NCBI GenBank assembly: GCA_018713325.1
Contig: DVFJ01000028.1
Span: 38,167 to 102,166, forward strand
DNA: 64,000 bases
Source of the DNA: Candidatus Onthenecus intestinigallinarum
GTDB lineage: Bacteria > Bacillota > Clostridia > Christensenellales > Aristaeellaceae
Reading direction: 5' to 3'
The translations under genes were made by a program, and so were the position numbers. Shown here piece after piece: positions 43,051-50,506 of the stretch; position 1 is the first letter of the stretch, and every line of letters begins with the position of its first letter. The notes under the pieces were generated by a model. The model saw nothing but the letters and a program-made list of their open reading frames with translations, was not told where the DNA came from and searched no databases.

Positions 43051-43770
43051 TTAGGGAAGCTGGGCGAAGACCTCGCCGATGGGCGCGCGCAGGATGAGGC
43101 CGGCGGCGGCGTCCTTGGACGTAGGGCTCTTGTTGATCAGCGCCAGGCGCTCGCCGCGGAACAGGTCCACAAAGCCGGCAGCCGGGTAGACGGTCAGCGA
43201 CGTGCCGCCGACGATGAGCAGATCCGCCGAGGCGATGGCCGCCACGGCGCGCTCGATCGTGTCTTCGTCCAGCGACTCCTCGTAGAGCACGACGTCGGGC
43301 TTGACGATGCCGCCGCACGGGCAGCGGGGCACGCCCTCGCTCTCCTTCACATGGCCGAGCGAAAAGGAGCGGCCGCAGCGCATGCAGTGATTGCGGTGCA
43401 CGCTGCCGTGCAGCTCCAGGACGTTGCGGCTGCCGGCCGCCTGGTGCAGGCCGTCGATGTTCTGCGTGACGACGGCGCTGAGCCGGCCCTCGCGCTCCCA
43501 CTGCGCGAGCTTGCGGTGGGCGGCGTTGGGCTGCTTGTCCGTGAAGAGCATCTTCTCGCGGTAGAACCGGAAGAATTCCTCCGGATGGCGCACGAAGAAC
43601 GTGTGGCTGAGGATCGTCTCGGGCGGGTAGGCGTAGCGCTGGCGGTACAGGCCGTCCTCGCTGCGAAAGTCGGGGATGCCGCTCTCGGTGGAGACGCCGG
43701 CCCCGCCGAAAAAGACGATCCGGCGGCTCTGCTGCACCCAGTCCTTCAGGGTTTGGAGCGGTTCGGACAT
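43051..43770 (-). CDS. NAD-dependent protein deacylase (sirtuin)
   Basis: 239 aa. NAD-binding GAGVSTESGIPDFRS, the TQNIDGLHQAAG and LHGSVH catalytic His, a four-Cys zinc site (CMRCG, CPCGG) and VGGTSLTVYPA are all present. It removes acetyl or related groups from lysines. Its start lies 25 bases inside the end of the FeoB-associated gene, so it is translated from the feo operon mRNA. Confidence 0.93.
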   Translation of the reverse strand: MSEPLQTLKDWVQQSRRIVFFGGAGVSTESGIPDFRSEDGLYRQRYAYPPETILSHTFFVRHPEEFFRFYREKMLFTDKQPNAAHRKLAQWEREGRLSAVVTQNIDGLHQAAGSRNVLELHGSVHRNHCMRCGRSFSLGHVKESEGVPRCPCGGIVKPDVVLYEESLDEDTIERAVAAIASADLLIVGGTSLTVYPAAGFVDLFRGERLALINKSPTSKDAAAGLILRAPIGEVFAQLP

Positions 43771-43937
43771 GTGGAATCCTCCCTTCCCTGCGAATCGCGC
43801 GGGGCGGCATGGCACGCGCCCGCGTGCGGACAGCCGGCGCACCCGCCGCAGCGGCCCGCGCCCCGGCGCATGGCGCGCACGGCCAGCGCGAGCGCCGCGC
43901 CGACCGCGAGCAGGACGGCGACGTCCAGCAAGTTCAT
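43746..43937 (-). CDS. FeoB-associated Cys-rich membrane protein
   Basis: 63 aa. One N-terminal membrane helix (MNLLDVAVLLAVGAALALAV) is followed by the Cys-rich CGGCAGCPHAGAC, the plan of FeoB-associated proteins that may hand iron to FeoB. It is 18 bases after the feoB stop. The sirtuin start is inside its 3' end. Confidence 0.85.
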   Translation of the reverse strand: MNLLDVAVLLAVGAALALAVRAMRRGAGRCGGCAGCPHAGACHAAPRDSQGREDSTCPNRSKP

Positions 43938-43955
43938 GCGATCACATCCTTTGCC

Positions 43956-45959
43956 TTAAAAGAACAGTCCCGCGACGTGATAGACGGCGAACGCGGCCAT
44001 CCAGGCGATGAGGCACTGCATTGCGGACACGCAGACGGCGGCGGCGCGGGAGCGCATCTCGCGGCGCACGGCGGCGATGGCGGCCACGCAGGGCGTATAC
44101 AGCAGCGTGAACGTCAGGAAGCTGAACGCGGTCAGGGGCGTGAAGAACGCGGACAACGCGGGCCCTAGGTCGGCGATGCTGGTGCCGGTCAGGACCGCCA
44201 GCGTGCTGACGACCGCCTCCTTGGCCGTGAAGCCCGTGATCAGCGCCGTGGACACGCGCCAGTCATTAAAGCCCAGCGGCGCAAACAGCGGCGCGATCAG
44301 GCGTCCCAGCGCGGCCAGCAGGCTCTGGGCGCTATCGGACACGACGTTGAGGCGCAGGTCGAACGTCTGCAAAAACCAGATGACGATCGTTGCGGTGAAG
44401 ATGATCGTGAACGCGCGCACGATGAAGTCCTTGGCCTTGTCCCACATCAGCAGCAGCACCGAGCGCAGCGAGGGGAAGCGGTAGTTGGGCAGCTCCATCA
44501 CGAACGGCACGGGATTGCCGCGGAACGCCGTGCGCTTGAGCAGCAGCCCCATCAGCACGCCCACGGCCATGCCCATCGCATACAGGCCGATCATCACCAG
44601 CGGCTCGCGGCCGGGGAAGAACGCCGCCGCAAACACCGCGTAGATCGGCAGCTTGGCGCTGCAGCTCATGAAGGGCGTCAGCAGGATGGTCATGCGCCGG
44701 TCGCGCTCGCTGGAGAGCGTGCGCGTGGCCATGATGGCGGGCACGGAGCAGCCAAAGCCCACCAGCATGGGCACGAAGCTGCGGCCCGACAGGCCGATCT
44801 TGCGCAGCAGCTTATCCATCACAAACGCCACGCGCGCCATGTAGCCGCTGTCCTCGAGAATGGAGAGGAAGAAGAACAGCGTCACGATGATGGGCAGGAA
44901 CGACAGCACGCTGCCTACGCCCGCGAACACGCCGTCGATGACCAGGCTGTGCACGACGGGATTGAGCCCGTAGGCCGTCAGCGCAGCGTCCGTCAGGCCC
45001 GTCAGGCCGTCGATGCCCAGGCTCAGCAGCGAGCTGAGCGCCTGTCCGATTACGCCGAAGGTCAGGTAAAACACCAGAAACATGATGCAAAGAAAGATCG
45101 GGATCGCAAACACCCGGTGCGTCAGCACGCTGTCGATGGCCACGCTGCGCCGGTGCTCCCGGCTCTCCTGGCACTTTTCCACCGTCCGGCGGCACAGCTG
45201 CTCGATGAACGCATAGCGCATGTCGGCCATGGCGGCGTTGCGGTCCAGGCCCACTTCGGCCTCCATCTCCGTGATGCTGTGCTCGAGCATGTCCAGCTCG
45301 TTGCGGTTCAGGCGCAGCGCCTCGATCATCGGCGCGTCGTTCTCCACGACCTTTGTGGCCGCAAAGCGCGGGCTGACGCCGATCTGCTGGGCGTGGTCCT
45401 CGATCAGGTGCGTGATGGCGTGGATGCACCGGTGCACCGCGCCGGAGCAGAAGTCCACGCGCCTGGGCACGATGCGTTCACGCACGGCGCGCTCGGCCGT
45501 GCGCACGAGCTCCTCAATGCCGTCGTTCTTCGCCGCGCTGATGGGCACCACCGGGATGCCCAGCTCCTCGCTGAGCGCGCGCACGTTCACCGAGCCGCCG
45601 TTGGTCCGCACCTCGTCCATCATGTTCAGCGCCAGCACCATCGGCAGCCCCAGTTCGATCAGCTGCAGCGTCAGGTAGAGGTTGCGCTCGATGTTCGTCG
45701 CGTCGATGATGTTGATGATGCCGTCGGGATGCCCGCTGAGCAGAAAGTCGCGCGTGACGATCTCCTCGGCCGAATAGGGCCGGATGGAGTAGATGCCGGG
45801 CAGATCGACGACGGTCATGTCCCTGTGCCCGCGGATCGTGCCGCTCTTCTGGTCGACCGTGACGCCGGGAAAATTGCCCACGTGCTGGTTGGAGCCCGTC
45901 AGCTGGTTGAACAGCGTCGTCTTGCCACAGTTCTGGTTGCCTGCCAGTGCAAAAATCAT
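43956..45959 (-). CDS. feoB: Ferrous iron transporter FeoB
   Basis: 667 aa. The N-terminal G domain has G1 GNQNCGKT (7-14), G3 DLPGIYS and G4 NMMD. A helical spacer precedes about eight membrane helices with the paired GxxC and gate motifs (FVPMLVGFGCSVPAIM). It imports Fe(II), the main route in anaerobes. The start overlaps feoA by 4 bases. Confidence 0.97.
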   Translation of the reverse strand: MIFALAGNQNCGKTTLFNQLTGSNQHVGNFPGVTVDQKSGTIRGHRDMTVVDLPGIYSIRPYSAEEIVTRDFLLSGHPDGIINIIDATNIERNLYLTLQLIELGLPMVLALNMMDEVRTNGGSVNVRALSEELGIPVVPISAAKNDGIEELVRTAERAVRERIVPRRVDFCSGAVHRCIHAITHLIEDHAQQIGVSPRFAATKVVENDAPMIEALRLNRNELDMLEHSITEMEAEVGLDRNAAMADMRYAFIEQLCRRTVEKCQESREHRRSVAIDSVLTHRVFAIPIFLCIMFLVFYLTFGVIGQALSSLLSLGIDGLTGLTDAALTAYGLNPVVHSLVIDGVFAGVGSVLSFLPIIVTLFFFLSILEDSGYMARVAFVMDKLLRKIGLSGRSFVPMLVGFGCSVPAIMATRTLSSERDRRMTILLTPFMSCSAKLPIYAVFAAAFFPGREPLVMIGLYAMGMAVGVLMGLLLKRTAFRGNPVPFVMELPNYRFPSLRSVLLLMWDKAKDFIVRAFTIIFTATIVIWFLQTFDLRLNVVSDSAQSLLAALGRLIAPLFAPLGFNDWRVSTALITGFTAKEAVVSTLAVLTGTSIADLGPALSAFFTPLTAFSFLTFTLLYTPCVAAIAAVRREMRSRAAAVCVSAMQCLIAWMAAFAVYHVAGLFF

Positions 45960-46186
45960 GCGCGCATCTCCTCGATCTCAATCTTGCTTGCGTCCTCCAG
46001 GCGCAGCGTGAGCTCATAGCCGCGCAGCCGCAGCTCGATGGGGTCGCCCATGGGCGCGACCTTGCGCATCGTCACCTCGGTGCGCGGGATGAGCCCCATG
46101 TCCAGCAGGCGGCAGCGCAGCGCGCCCTCGCCGCCGACCCGCGTGATCCGGGCGCTCTTGCCGATGGGCAGCTGATCCAGCGTCAT
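45956..46186 (-). CDS. feoA: Ferrous iron transport protein FeoA
   Basis: 76 aa SH3-like protein with the family's LLDMGLIPRTEV and RLRGYELTLR blocks. It supports FeoB activity on the cytoplasmic face. A GGGAGGAA site precedes the ATG (46186). It is the first gene of feoA-feoB-associated peptide-sirtuin. Confidence 0.95.
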   Translation of the reverse strand: MTLDQLPIGKSARITRVGGEGALRCRLLDMGLIPRTEVTMRKVAPMGDPIELRLRGYELTLRLEDASKIEIEEMRA

Positions 46187-46239
46187 GCGTATTCCTCCCT
46201 CTCGTCTTCCCCCGATGATATGCCGTATGGCCGGTTATT

Positions 46240-46268
46240 ATCATAGACATCCGCAGAATGTTTGTCAA
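46240..46268 (-). promoter_or_regulatory. feoAB promoter with Fur-like half-site at the -10
   Basis: On the minus strand TTGACA (46268-46263), 17 bases, TATGAT (46245-46240). The -10 continues as TGATAATAA, one arm of a Fur box; the other arm is not evident. Iron control is expected but the operator is only half-supported. Confidence 0.7.
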
Positions 46269-46305
46269 GGGTAACATTGCAAAAAGCCGGGCGCGGCGAA
46301 AGGGC

Positions 46306-46334
46306 TTGACGCGCGGCGCGTTTGCGTGTATATA
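46306..46334 (+). promoter_or_regulatory. Promoter of the pyrophosphatase gene
   Basis: TTGACG (46306-46311), 17 bases, TATATA (46329-46334). Confidence 0.75.
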
Positions 46335-46383
46335 TTTAAGATGTGTGATCCTATACGACGGGCTTGCGAAGGAGAGATGGGGC

Positions 46384-46917
46384 ATGAACATTTGGCACGA
46401 CGTATCCCCCGAAAAGATCACCCCGGAGCGCTTCCTGGCGGTGATCGAGATCAAGAAGGGCTGCAAGAACAAGTACGAGCTGGACAAGGAGACGGGCCTT
46501 TTGCGGCTGGACCGCGTGCTGTACACCTCCACGCACTATCCGGCCAACTATGGCTTCATCCCGCGCACATACGCCCAGGACGACGACCCGCTGGACGTGC
46601 TGGTGCTGTGCAGCGAGGCGATCGAGCCGCTGACGCTCGTGGCCTGCCGGCCCATCGGCATGATCGAGATGGTCGACGGCGAGGAGCGCGACGAGAAGAT
46701 CATCGCCGTGCCGCTGGGCGATCCGAACTACAACTACATGTTCGACATCAGCCAGCTGCCCGCGCACGTGCTGGAGGAGATGGGACACTTCTTCACCGTC
46801 TACAAGGGGCTGGAGGGGAAGAGCACGGTCGTGCGCCAGGCGACCGACCGCGACCACGCGGTGCGCGCGATCGCCCAGGCCATCGAGCGCTACGGCGAGA
46901 AATTCGGCGCGAAGTAA
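46384..46917 (+). CDS. ppa: Inorganic pyrophosphatase (family I)
   Basis: 177 aa. Family I marks are YELDKETG, the YPANYGFIP stretch, and the acidic DDDPLDVLV with the catalytic aspartates. It hydrolyses pyrophosphate and so drives biosynthesis. It is monocistronic. Confidence 0.95.
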   Translation: MNIWHDVSPEKITPERFLAVIEIKKGCKNKYELDKETGLLRLDRVLYTSTHYPANYGFIPRTYAQDDDPLDVLVLCSEAIEPLTLVACRPIGMIEMVDGEERDEKIIAVPLGDPNYNYMFDISQLPAHVLEEMGHFFTVYKGLEGKSTVVRQATDRDHAVRAIAQAIERYGEKFGAK

Positions 46918-47010
46918 ACGCAAAAACATTCAACAAAACGGCCCGCTCATTCGTCATTAGGAGTGAAACCCCCCTTGCGCATGCGTAAGGCGAAAAGGAG
47001 AGACATCATC

Positions 47011-48801
47011 TTGCGGACGAAACGGACCCGAATGCTGCGCGCCCTGCTGTGTGCGCTAGCCCTGGCGCTGTGCATGCTGCCGGCGCTGCCCCCGGCGGCG
47101 CCGACCGCCGCGGAGGACGGAGACAGCCGCGTGCGCGTGCTGCTCAGCCGCCTGCAAATCGAGGACGAGATGCACATCCGCTTCGACGGCGTATACGCGG
47201 CGGGTGAGGGCGACCTGCTGACCTTTCCGCGCGGGGCGGAGGTATCGGTGACGCTGCGCGACGGGCAGCTGATCCTGCACTACGAGGGCATGACGGTCAA
47301 CCTGGGCGCGCAGGCCGCCTTCACGCGCCATGCGGCGCCGGAGGGCGAGGAGAACGGCATGCGCCTGCAGGGCGGAAGCAACCTCTATGAGGGCGACCTG
47401 CTGCTGACCGCGTCGCAGGGCGTCATCCGGCCGGTGTTGACCATCGACGTGGAGGACTATCTGCTGGGCGTCGTGCCCTATGAGATGAGCGACAGCTTCC
47501 CCATCGAGGCGCTCAAGGCGCAGGCCGTCGCCGCGCGCACGTATGTCCTGCGCAAGATCGGCTCCAGCGGGGACTACGACGTCGTGGATACGACCAACGA
47601 CCAGGTCTTCCGCGGCATGAACCCCGACTATCCCAACGCCATCGCGGCCGTGGAGCAGACGGCGGGCGTGTGCGGCTACTATAACGGCCGCCTGGCCGAG
47701 TGCTACTATTCCGCCAGCAACGGCGGCCAGACCGAGCTGGTCGAAAACGTCTGGAGCGGCGGGGGCGACTACGGCTACATCGCCATGGTCGACGATCCCT
47801 ACGACCTGGAAAACCCGCAGAGCGTCGTGCGCGCCTACAGCATCCCCAAGTCGCCCGGCGAGGAGGGCGTGGGCGAGGCGCTGCACGCGCTGATCGTCCT
47901 CTCGCTCAGCGAGCAGCTGGAGGCGCTGTCCATGGACACCGCGCCGGAAAACGTGCGCGTGGACGAGGTGACGGGCGTACAGCTGCACACGCCGCTCTTT
48001 GAGGAGCCCTCGCGCGTCATGTCGCGCATGAGCCTGACGCTGCGCGTCTCCGGCCGCCGCGTGTTGGGCGCGCCGCAGGCGACCGCAACGGCGGCCGCTT
48101 CGTCCGAGGCGGACGATCTGTTTGCCGCCCCGGCTGCGTCGGCCACGCCCTCGCCGACGCCCAGCCCCGCGCCCACGCCCGCGCTGGAGGACTTTGCCTC
48201 GCTGGGCGGCACGGTCACGATCGACCTGCCCGCCTTCCCGGATGCGGAGCGGGCGATGAACCTGTCGATCAATCAGGATGCGAATGAGATCTGGACCGTG
48301 CGCGAGACGGACGACGCGTTTGTCGTCGAGGCGCGGCGCTACGGCCACGGCGTGGGCCTGAGCCAGCGCGGCGCGGAGTGGATGGCGCAGCAGTACGGCA
48401 TGACGTACGAACAGATTCTGGCCTTCTACTATCCCGGCATGGAGCTGGCGGTCTATGCGTCGACCCCTGAGGCGCTGCCCACGCTGGACGCCGAGCTGTA
48501 CGCGACGCCCGGGCCGCAGGCATCGCCCACGCCGCGCCCCACGCTGATGCCCGTGACGCAGGAGCTGCCCGAGGGCGCGTGGTATGCGGTGGTGGGCAAT
48601 ATCGAGGACGACTCGAGTCTGAACCTGCGCAAGGAGCCGAGCCTGGACAGCGACGTGCGCATGCGCCTGCTCAAGGGCCAGCGGCTGATCGTGCTGGGAC
48701 AGGTCGAGGGCGCGGACGGCTGGGTGCAGGTCCGGACAGACGTCACGGAAGGCTATGTGATGGAGGAGTTCCTGATTCGGGAGGAGGAAGGCGTGGCCTG
48801 A
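47011..48801 (+). CDS. SpoIID/LytB-domain protein with C-terminal SH3 domain
   Basis: 596 aa. A signal peptide (residues ~1-30, ending PPAAPTAAE) leads to a SpoIID domain (~135-300, DVEDYLLGVVPYEM and LKAQAVAARTY) that is interrupted before its last block (GHGVGLSQRGAEWMA, near 447) by a Ser/Thr/Pro/Ala linker (~360-405). A bacterial SH3 domain (~525-590, NLRKEPSLDSD) ends the protein. SpoIID enzymes are lytic transglycosylases acting on peptide-free glycan during engulfment; this homologue could instead act in vegetative wall turnover. The start is TTG 47011, 11 bases from AAGGAG. Confidence 0.88.
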   Translation: MRTKRTRMLRALLCALALALCMLPALPPAAPTAAEDGDSRVRVLLSRLQIEDEMHIRFDGVYAAGEGDLLTFPRGAEVSVTLRDGQLILHYEGMTVNLGAQAAFTRHAAPEGEENGMRLQGGSNLYEGDLLLTASQGVIRPVLTIDVEDYLLGVVPYEMSDSFPIEALKAQAVAARTYVLRKIGSSGDYDVVDTTNDQVFRGMNPDYPNAIAAVEQTAGVCGYYNGRLAECYYSASNGGQTELVENVWSGGGDYGYIAMVDDPYDLENPQSVVRAYSIPKSPGEEGVGEALHALIVLSLSEQLEALSMDTAPENVRVDEVTGVQLHTPLFEEPSRVMSRMSLTLRVSGRRVLGAPQATATAAASSEADDLFAAPAASATPSPTPSPAPTPALEDFASLGGTVTIDLPAFPDAERAMNLSINQDANEIWTVRETDDAFVVEARRYGHGVGLSQRGAEWMAQQYGMTYEQILAFYYPGMELAVYASTPEALPTLDAELYATPGPQASPTPRPTLMPVTQELPEGAWYAVVGNIEDDSSLNLRKEPSLDSDVRMRLLKGQRLIVLGQVEGADGWVQVRTDVTEGYVMEEFLIREEEGVA

Positions 48802-48817
48802 CCCGGAGAAACAAACG

Positions 48818-48863
48818 AGGAGCGGAACAGGCGCAAGGTCTGTTCCGCTCCTTTGATTTTTTT
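48818..48863 (+). terminator. Terminator after the SpoIID gene
   Basis: A perfect 13-bp stem (48818-48830 with 48840-48852), 9-nt loop and TTGATTTTTTT. Confidence 0.95.
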
Positions 48864-48920
48864 GTGGGAACGCGCCCCGGGCGCGGGGCACGGATGCGAG
48901 GAGAAGGGGAGGAATGCCCG

Positions 48921-49556
48921 ATGGAGCCAAAGGTGTACGGGTACATTCGCGTGTCGACGCGCGAGCAGAATGAGAGCCGTCAGATGATCGCCATGGAAGG
49001 CTTTCCCGTGCCGCAGCAGAACATCTGGATGGACAAGCAGAGCGGCAAGGACTTCGAGCGCCCGGCCTACAAGCGCATGGTGCGCAGGCTGCGGCGCGGA
49101 GATCTGCTGGTCGTCAAGAGCATCGACCGGCTGGGGCGCAATTACAAGGAGATCATCGAGCAGTGGCGCGTGCTGACCAAGGAAAAGGGCGTCGACATCG
49201 CCGTGCTGGACATGCCGCTGCTCGACACCCGGCGCGGAAGGGACTTGATGGGGACGTTCATCGCTGACGTGGTGCTGCAGCTGCTCAGCTTTGTGGCCGA
49301 AAACGAGCGCGACAACATCCGCCAGCGGCAGGCCGAGGGCATCGCCGCCGCGAGGCTGCGCGGCGTGCGGTTCGGGCGGCCGCCGCTGCCCGTGCCGCCG
49401 GAGTTTGGCGTCTGGTGCGCGCGGGTGGAGGCGGGCGAGGCGTCGATCCGCACGGCAGCGCGCGCCATGGGCGTCTCGCACGAGACGTTCCGCCGGTGGT
49501 TCAAAAGGCGCGCCTATGCCCCCGCGCAGGCGGATGCGGCCCGGACGGCCGTGTGA
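48921..49556 (+). CDS. Serine recombinase (resolvase/invertase family)
   Basis: 211 aa. The catalytic Ser12 is in GYIRVSTREQ; the IDRLGRN arginines and the long dimer helix (AENERDNIRQRQAEGI) are present. A C-terminal HTH (SIRTAARAMGVSHETFRRW) binds DNA. The size is that of small Tn3-resolvase/Pin/Hin enzymes. No transposase, invertible segment or att site is seen nearby, so its target is unknown. ATG 48921 is 8 bases after GGGGAGG. It is flanked by the SpoIID terminator and a convergent thioesterase gene. Confidence 0.9.
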   Translation: MEPKVYGYIRVSTREQNESRQMIAMEGFPVPQQNIWMDKQSGKDFERPAYKRMVRRLRRGDLLVVKSIDRLGRNYKEIIEQWRVLTKEKGVDIAVLDMPLLDTRRGRDLMGTFIADVVLQLLSFVAENERDNIRQRQAEGIAAARLRGVRFGRPPLPVPPEFGVWCARVEAGEASIRTAARAMGVSHETFRRWFKRRAYAPAQADAARTAV

Positions 49557-49560
49557 CGGC

Positions 49561-50316
49561 TCAGAAGCGGCGGTCGTCCTTCCAGGGCGTCAATGTGCCG
49601 CTGGCCTCAAAGAAGCGCTCGTCTCCCTCTCCGCAGGCGAGGAAGGAGAAGGCCTGATCGTCCCCGCGCAGATACAGCTGCGTGGGCGTGTCGGGCCGGA
49701 TTTCCCTGGAGTAGTTGACCAGCAGGCTCGTCAGCGCGTGCGTGCGCAGCAGCGGCGCGCCCAGACTGTCACAGATCCAGTCAATATAGCGGGCGTTGTT
49801 CACGTGGCCGTTGACGTCCAGGTCCGAATAGGCGGCCGTGTGCGCGCGCATGCGGGCGGGGCCGTCCAGCTGGGCGACGTGGTCGGGCGTGGGCAGCGGC
49901 GGCGTCAGGTCGGACGTATCCGGCATGGAGAGGCCGCTGGTCAGCGGCGAGCGCATCGCGCGGCTCTCCAGGTCGATGACGGCCCACAGCGTGTTCACGG
50001 CGGCCAGCGGCGTGCCGTCCGGCCAGCTGAAGGTGTGATAGCGCGGGCAGAAGAAGCGGTTGCTCTTGCCCGGCCAAGTGCGGTGCACGACGGCCTCGCC
50101 CAGCACGGGATACTGCCGCACCTCCAGCTGCGCGCGGAAGAGCACGAAGATCAGCCCGCGCGAAAGCAGCGCCTCGCGCCCAAAGCCCAGCGCGTTGGCA
50201 TGGACCTCGCCGTCCTCCTGCATGCGCATGAAGATTGCCGACGGGCGCAGGCGGCCGGTGAAGTCGACGTCGCGCGCGGCCAGGGTAAACGTGGTTTCAT
50301 ACATACGGGACTGCAT
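49561..50316 (-). CDS. Acyl-ACP thioesterase
   Basis: 251 aa double hot-dog protein of the FatA/FatB-like bacterial group. The C-terminal hot-dog has the active-site stretch SDLDVNGHVNNARYIDW (Asp, Asn, His). It releases free fatty acids from acyl carrier protein in the cytoplasm. Its promoter is divergent from, and overlaps at the -35 with, that of the giant secreted-protein gene. Confidence 0.9.
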   Translation of the reverse strand: MQSRMYETTFTLAARDVDFTGRLRPSAIFMRMQEDGEVHANALGFGREALLSRGLIFVLFRAQLEVRQYPVLGEAVVHRTWPGKSNRFFCPRYHTFSWPDGTPLAAVNTLWAVIDLESRAMRSPLTSGLSMPDTSDLTPPLPTPDHVAQLDGPARMRAHTAAYSDLDVNGHVNNARYIDWICDSLGAPLLRTHALTSLLVNYSREIRPDTPTQLYLRGDDQAFSFLACGEGDERFFEASGTLTPWKDDRRF

Positions 50317-50369
50317 GTCCGTTCAGGCCTCCTTTAACGTCCCCCGCACGGAGGACTTGCCTAAACGAT

Positions 50370-50398
50370 ACCACAATGTCCTTTCCTTGACAAGAGCG
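50370..50398 (-). promoter_or_regulatory. Promoter of the thioesterase gene
   Basis: On the minus strand TTGTCA (-35, about 50393-50388), 17 bases, TATCGT (-10, about 50370-50365). The -35 shares bases with the -35 of the opposite promoter. Confidence 0.55.
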
Positions 50399-50415
50399 GC
50401 GCTTTGCGATACTAT
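50387..50415 (+). promoter_or_regulatory. Promoter of the giant secreted-protein gene
   Basis: A perfect TTGACA (50387-50392), 17 bases, TACTAT (50410-50415). Transcription would start near 50422. Confidence 0.7.
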
Positions 50416-50422
50416 TAAAATC

Positions 50423-50506
50423 ATGAAAATTTGGCGCTTTGCGCACACGGACGTGAAGGCGGCGTTTTCGGGGGCCGGAACGCGCGCCATGGAGGTATAC
50501 GCGTGA
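50423..50506 (+). CDS. Possible leader peptide overlapping the giant gene start
   Basis: 27 codons from ATG 50423, almost exactly at the inferred transcription start, to a TGA at 50504-50506 that overlaps the GTG start (50503) of the giant gene as GTGA. It would be leaderless and translationally coupled. The peptide (starting MKIWRFAHTDVK) has no recognised function. It could be a chance frame. Confidence 0.3.
   Translation: MKIWRFAHTDVKAAFSGAGTRAMEVYA

Noticed and set aside
48818..48852. Inverted repeat before the recombinase as its crossover site
   Set aside because: It is followed by a T run and explained fully as the SpoIID terminator; no second copy was seen.
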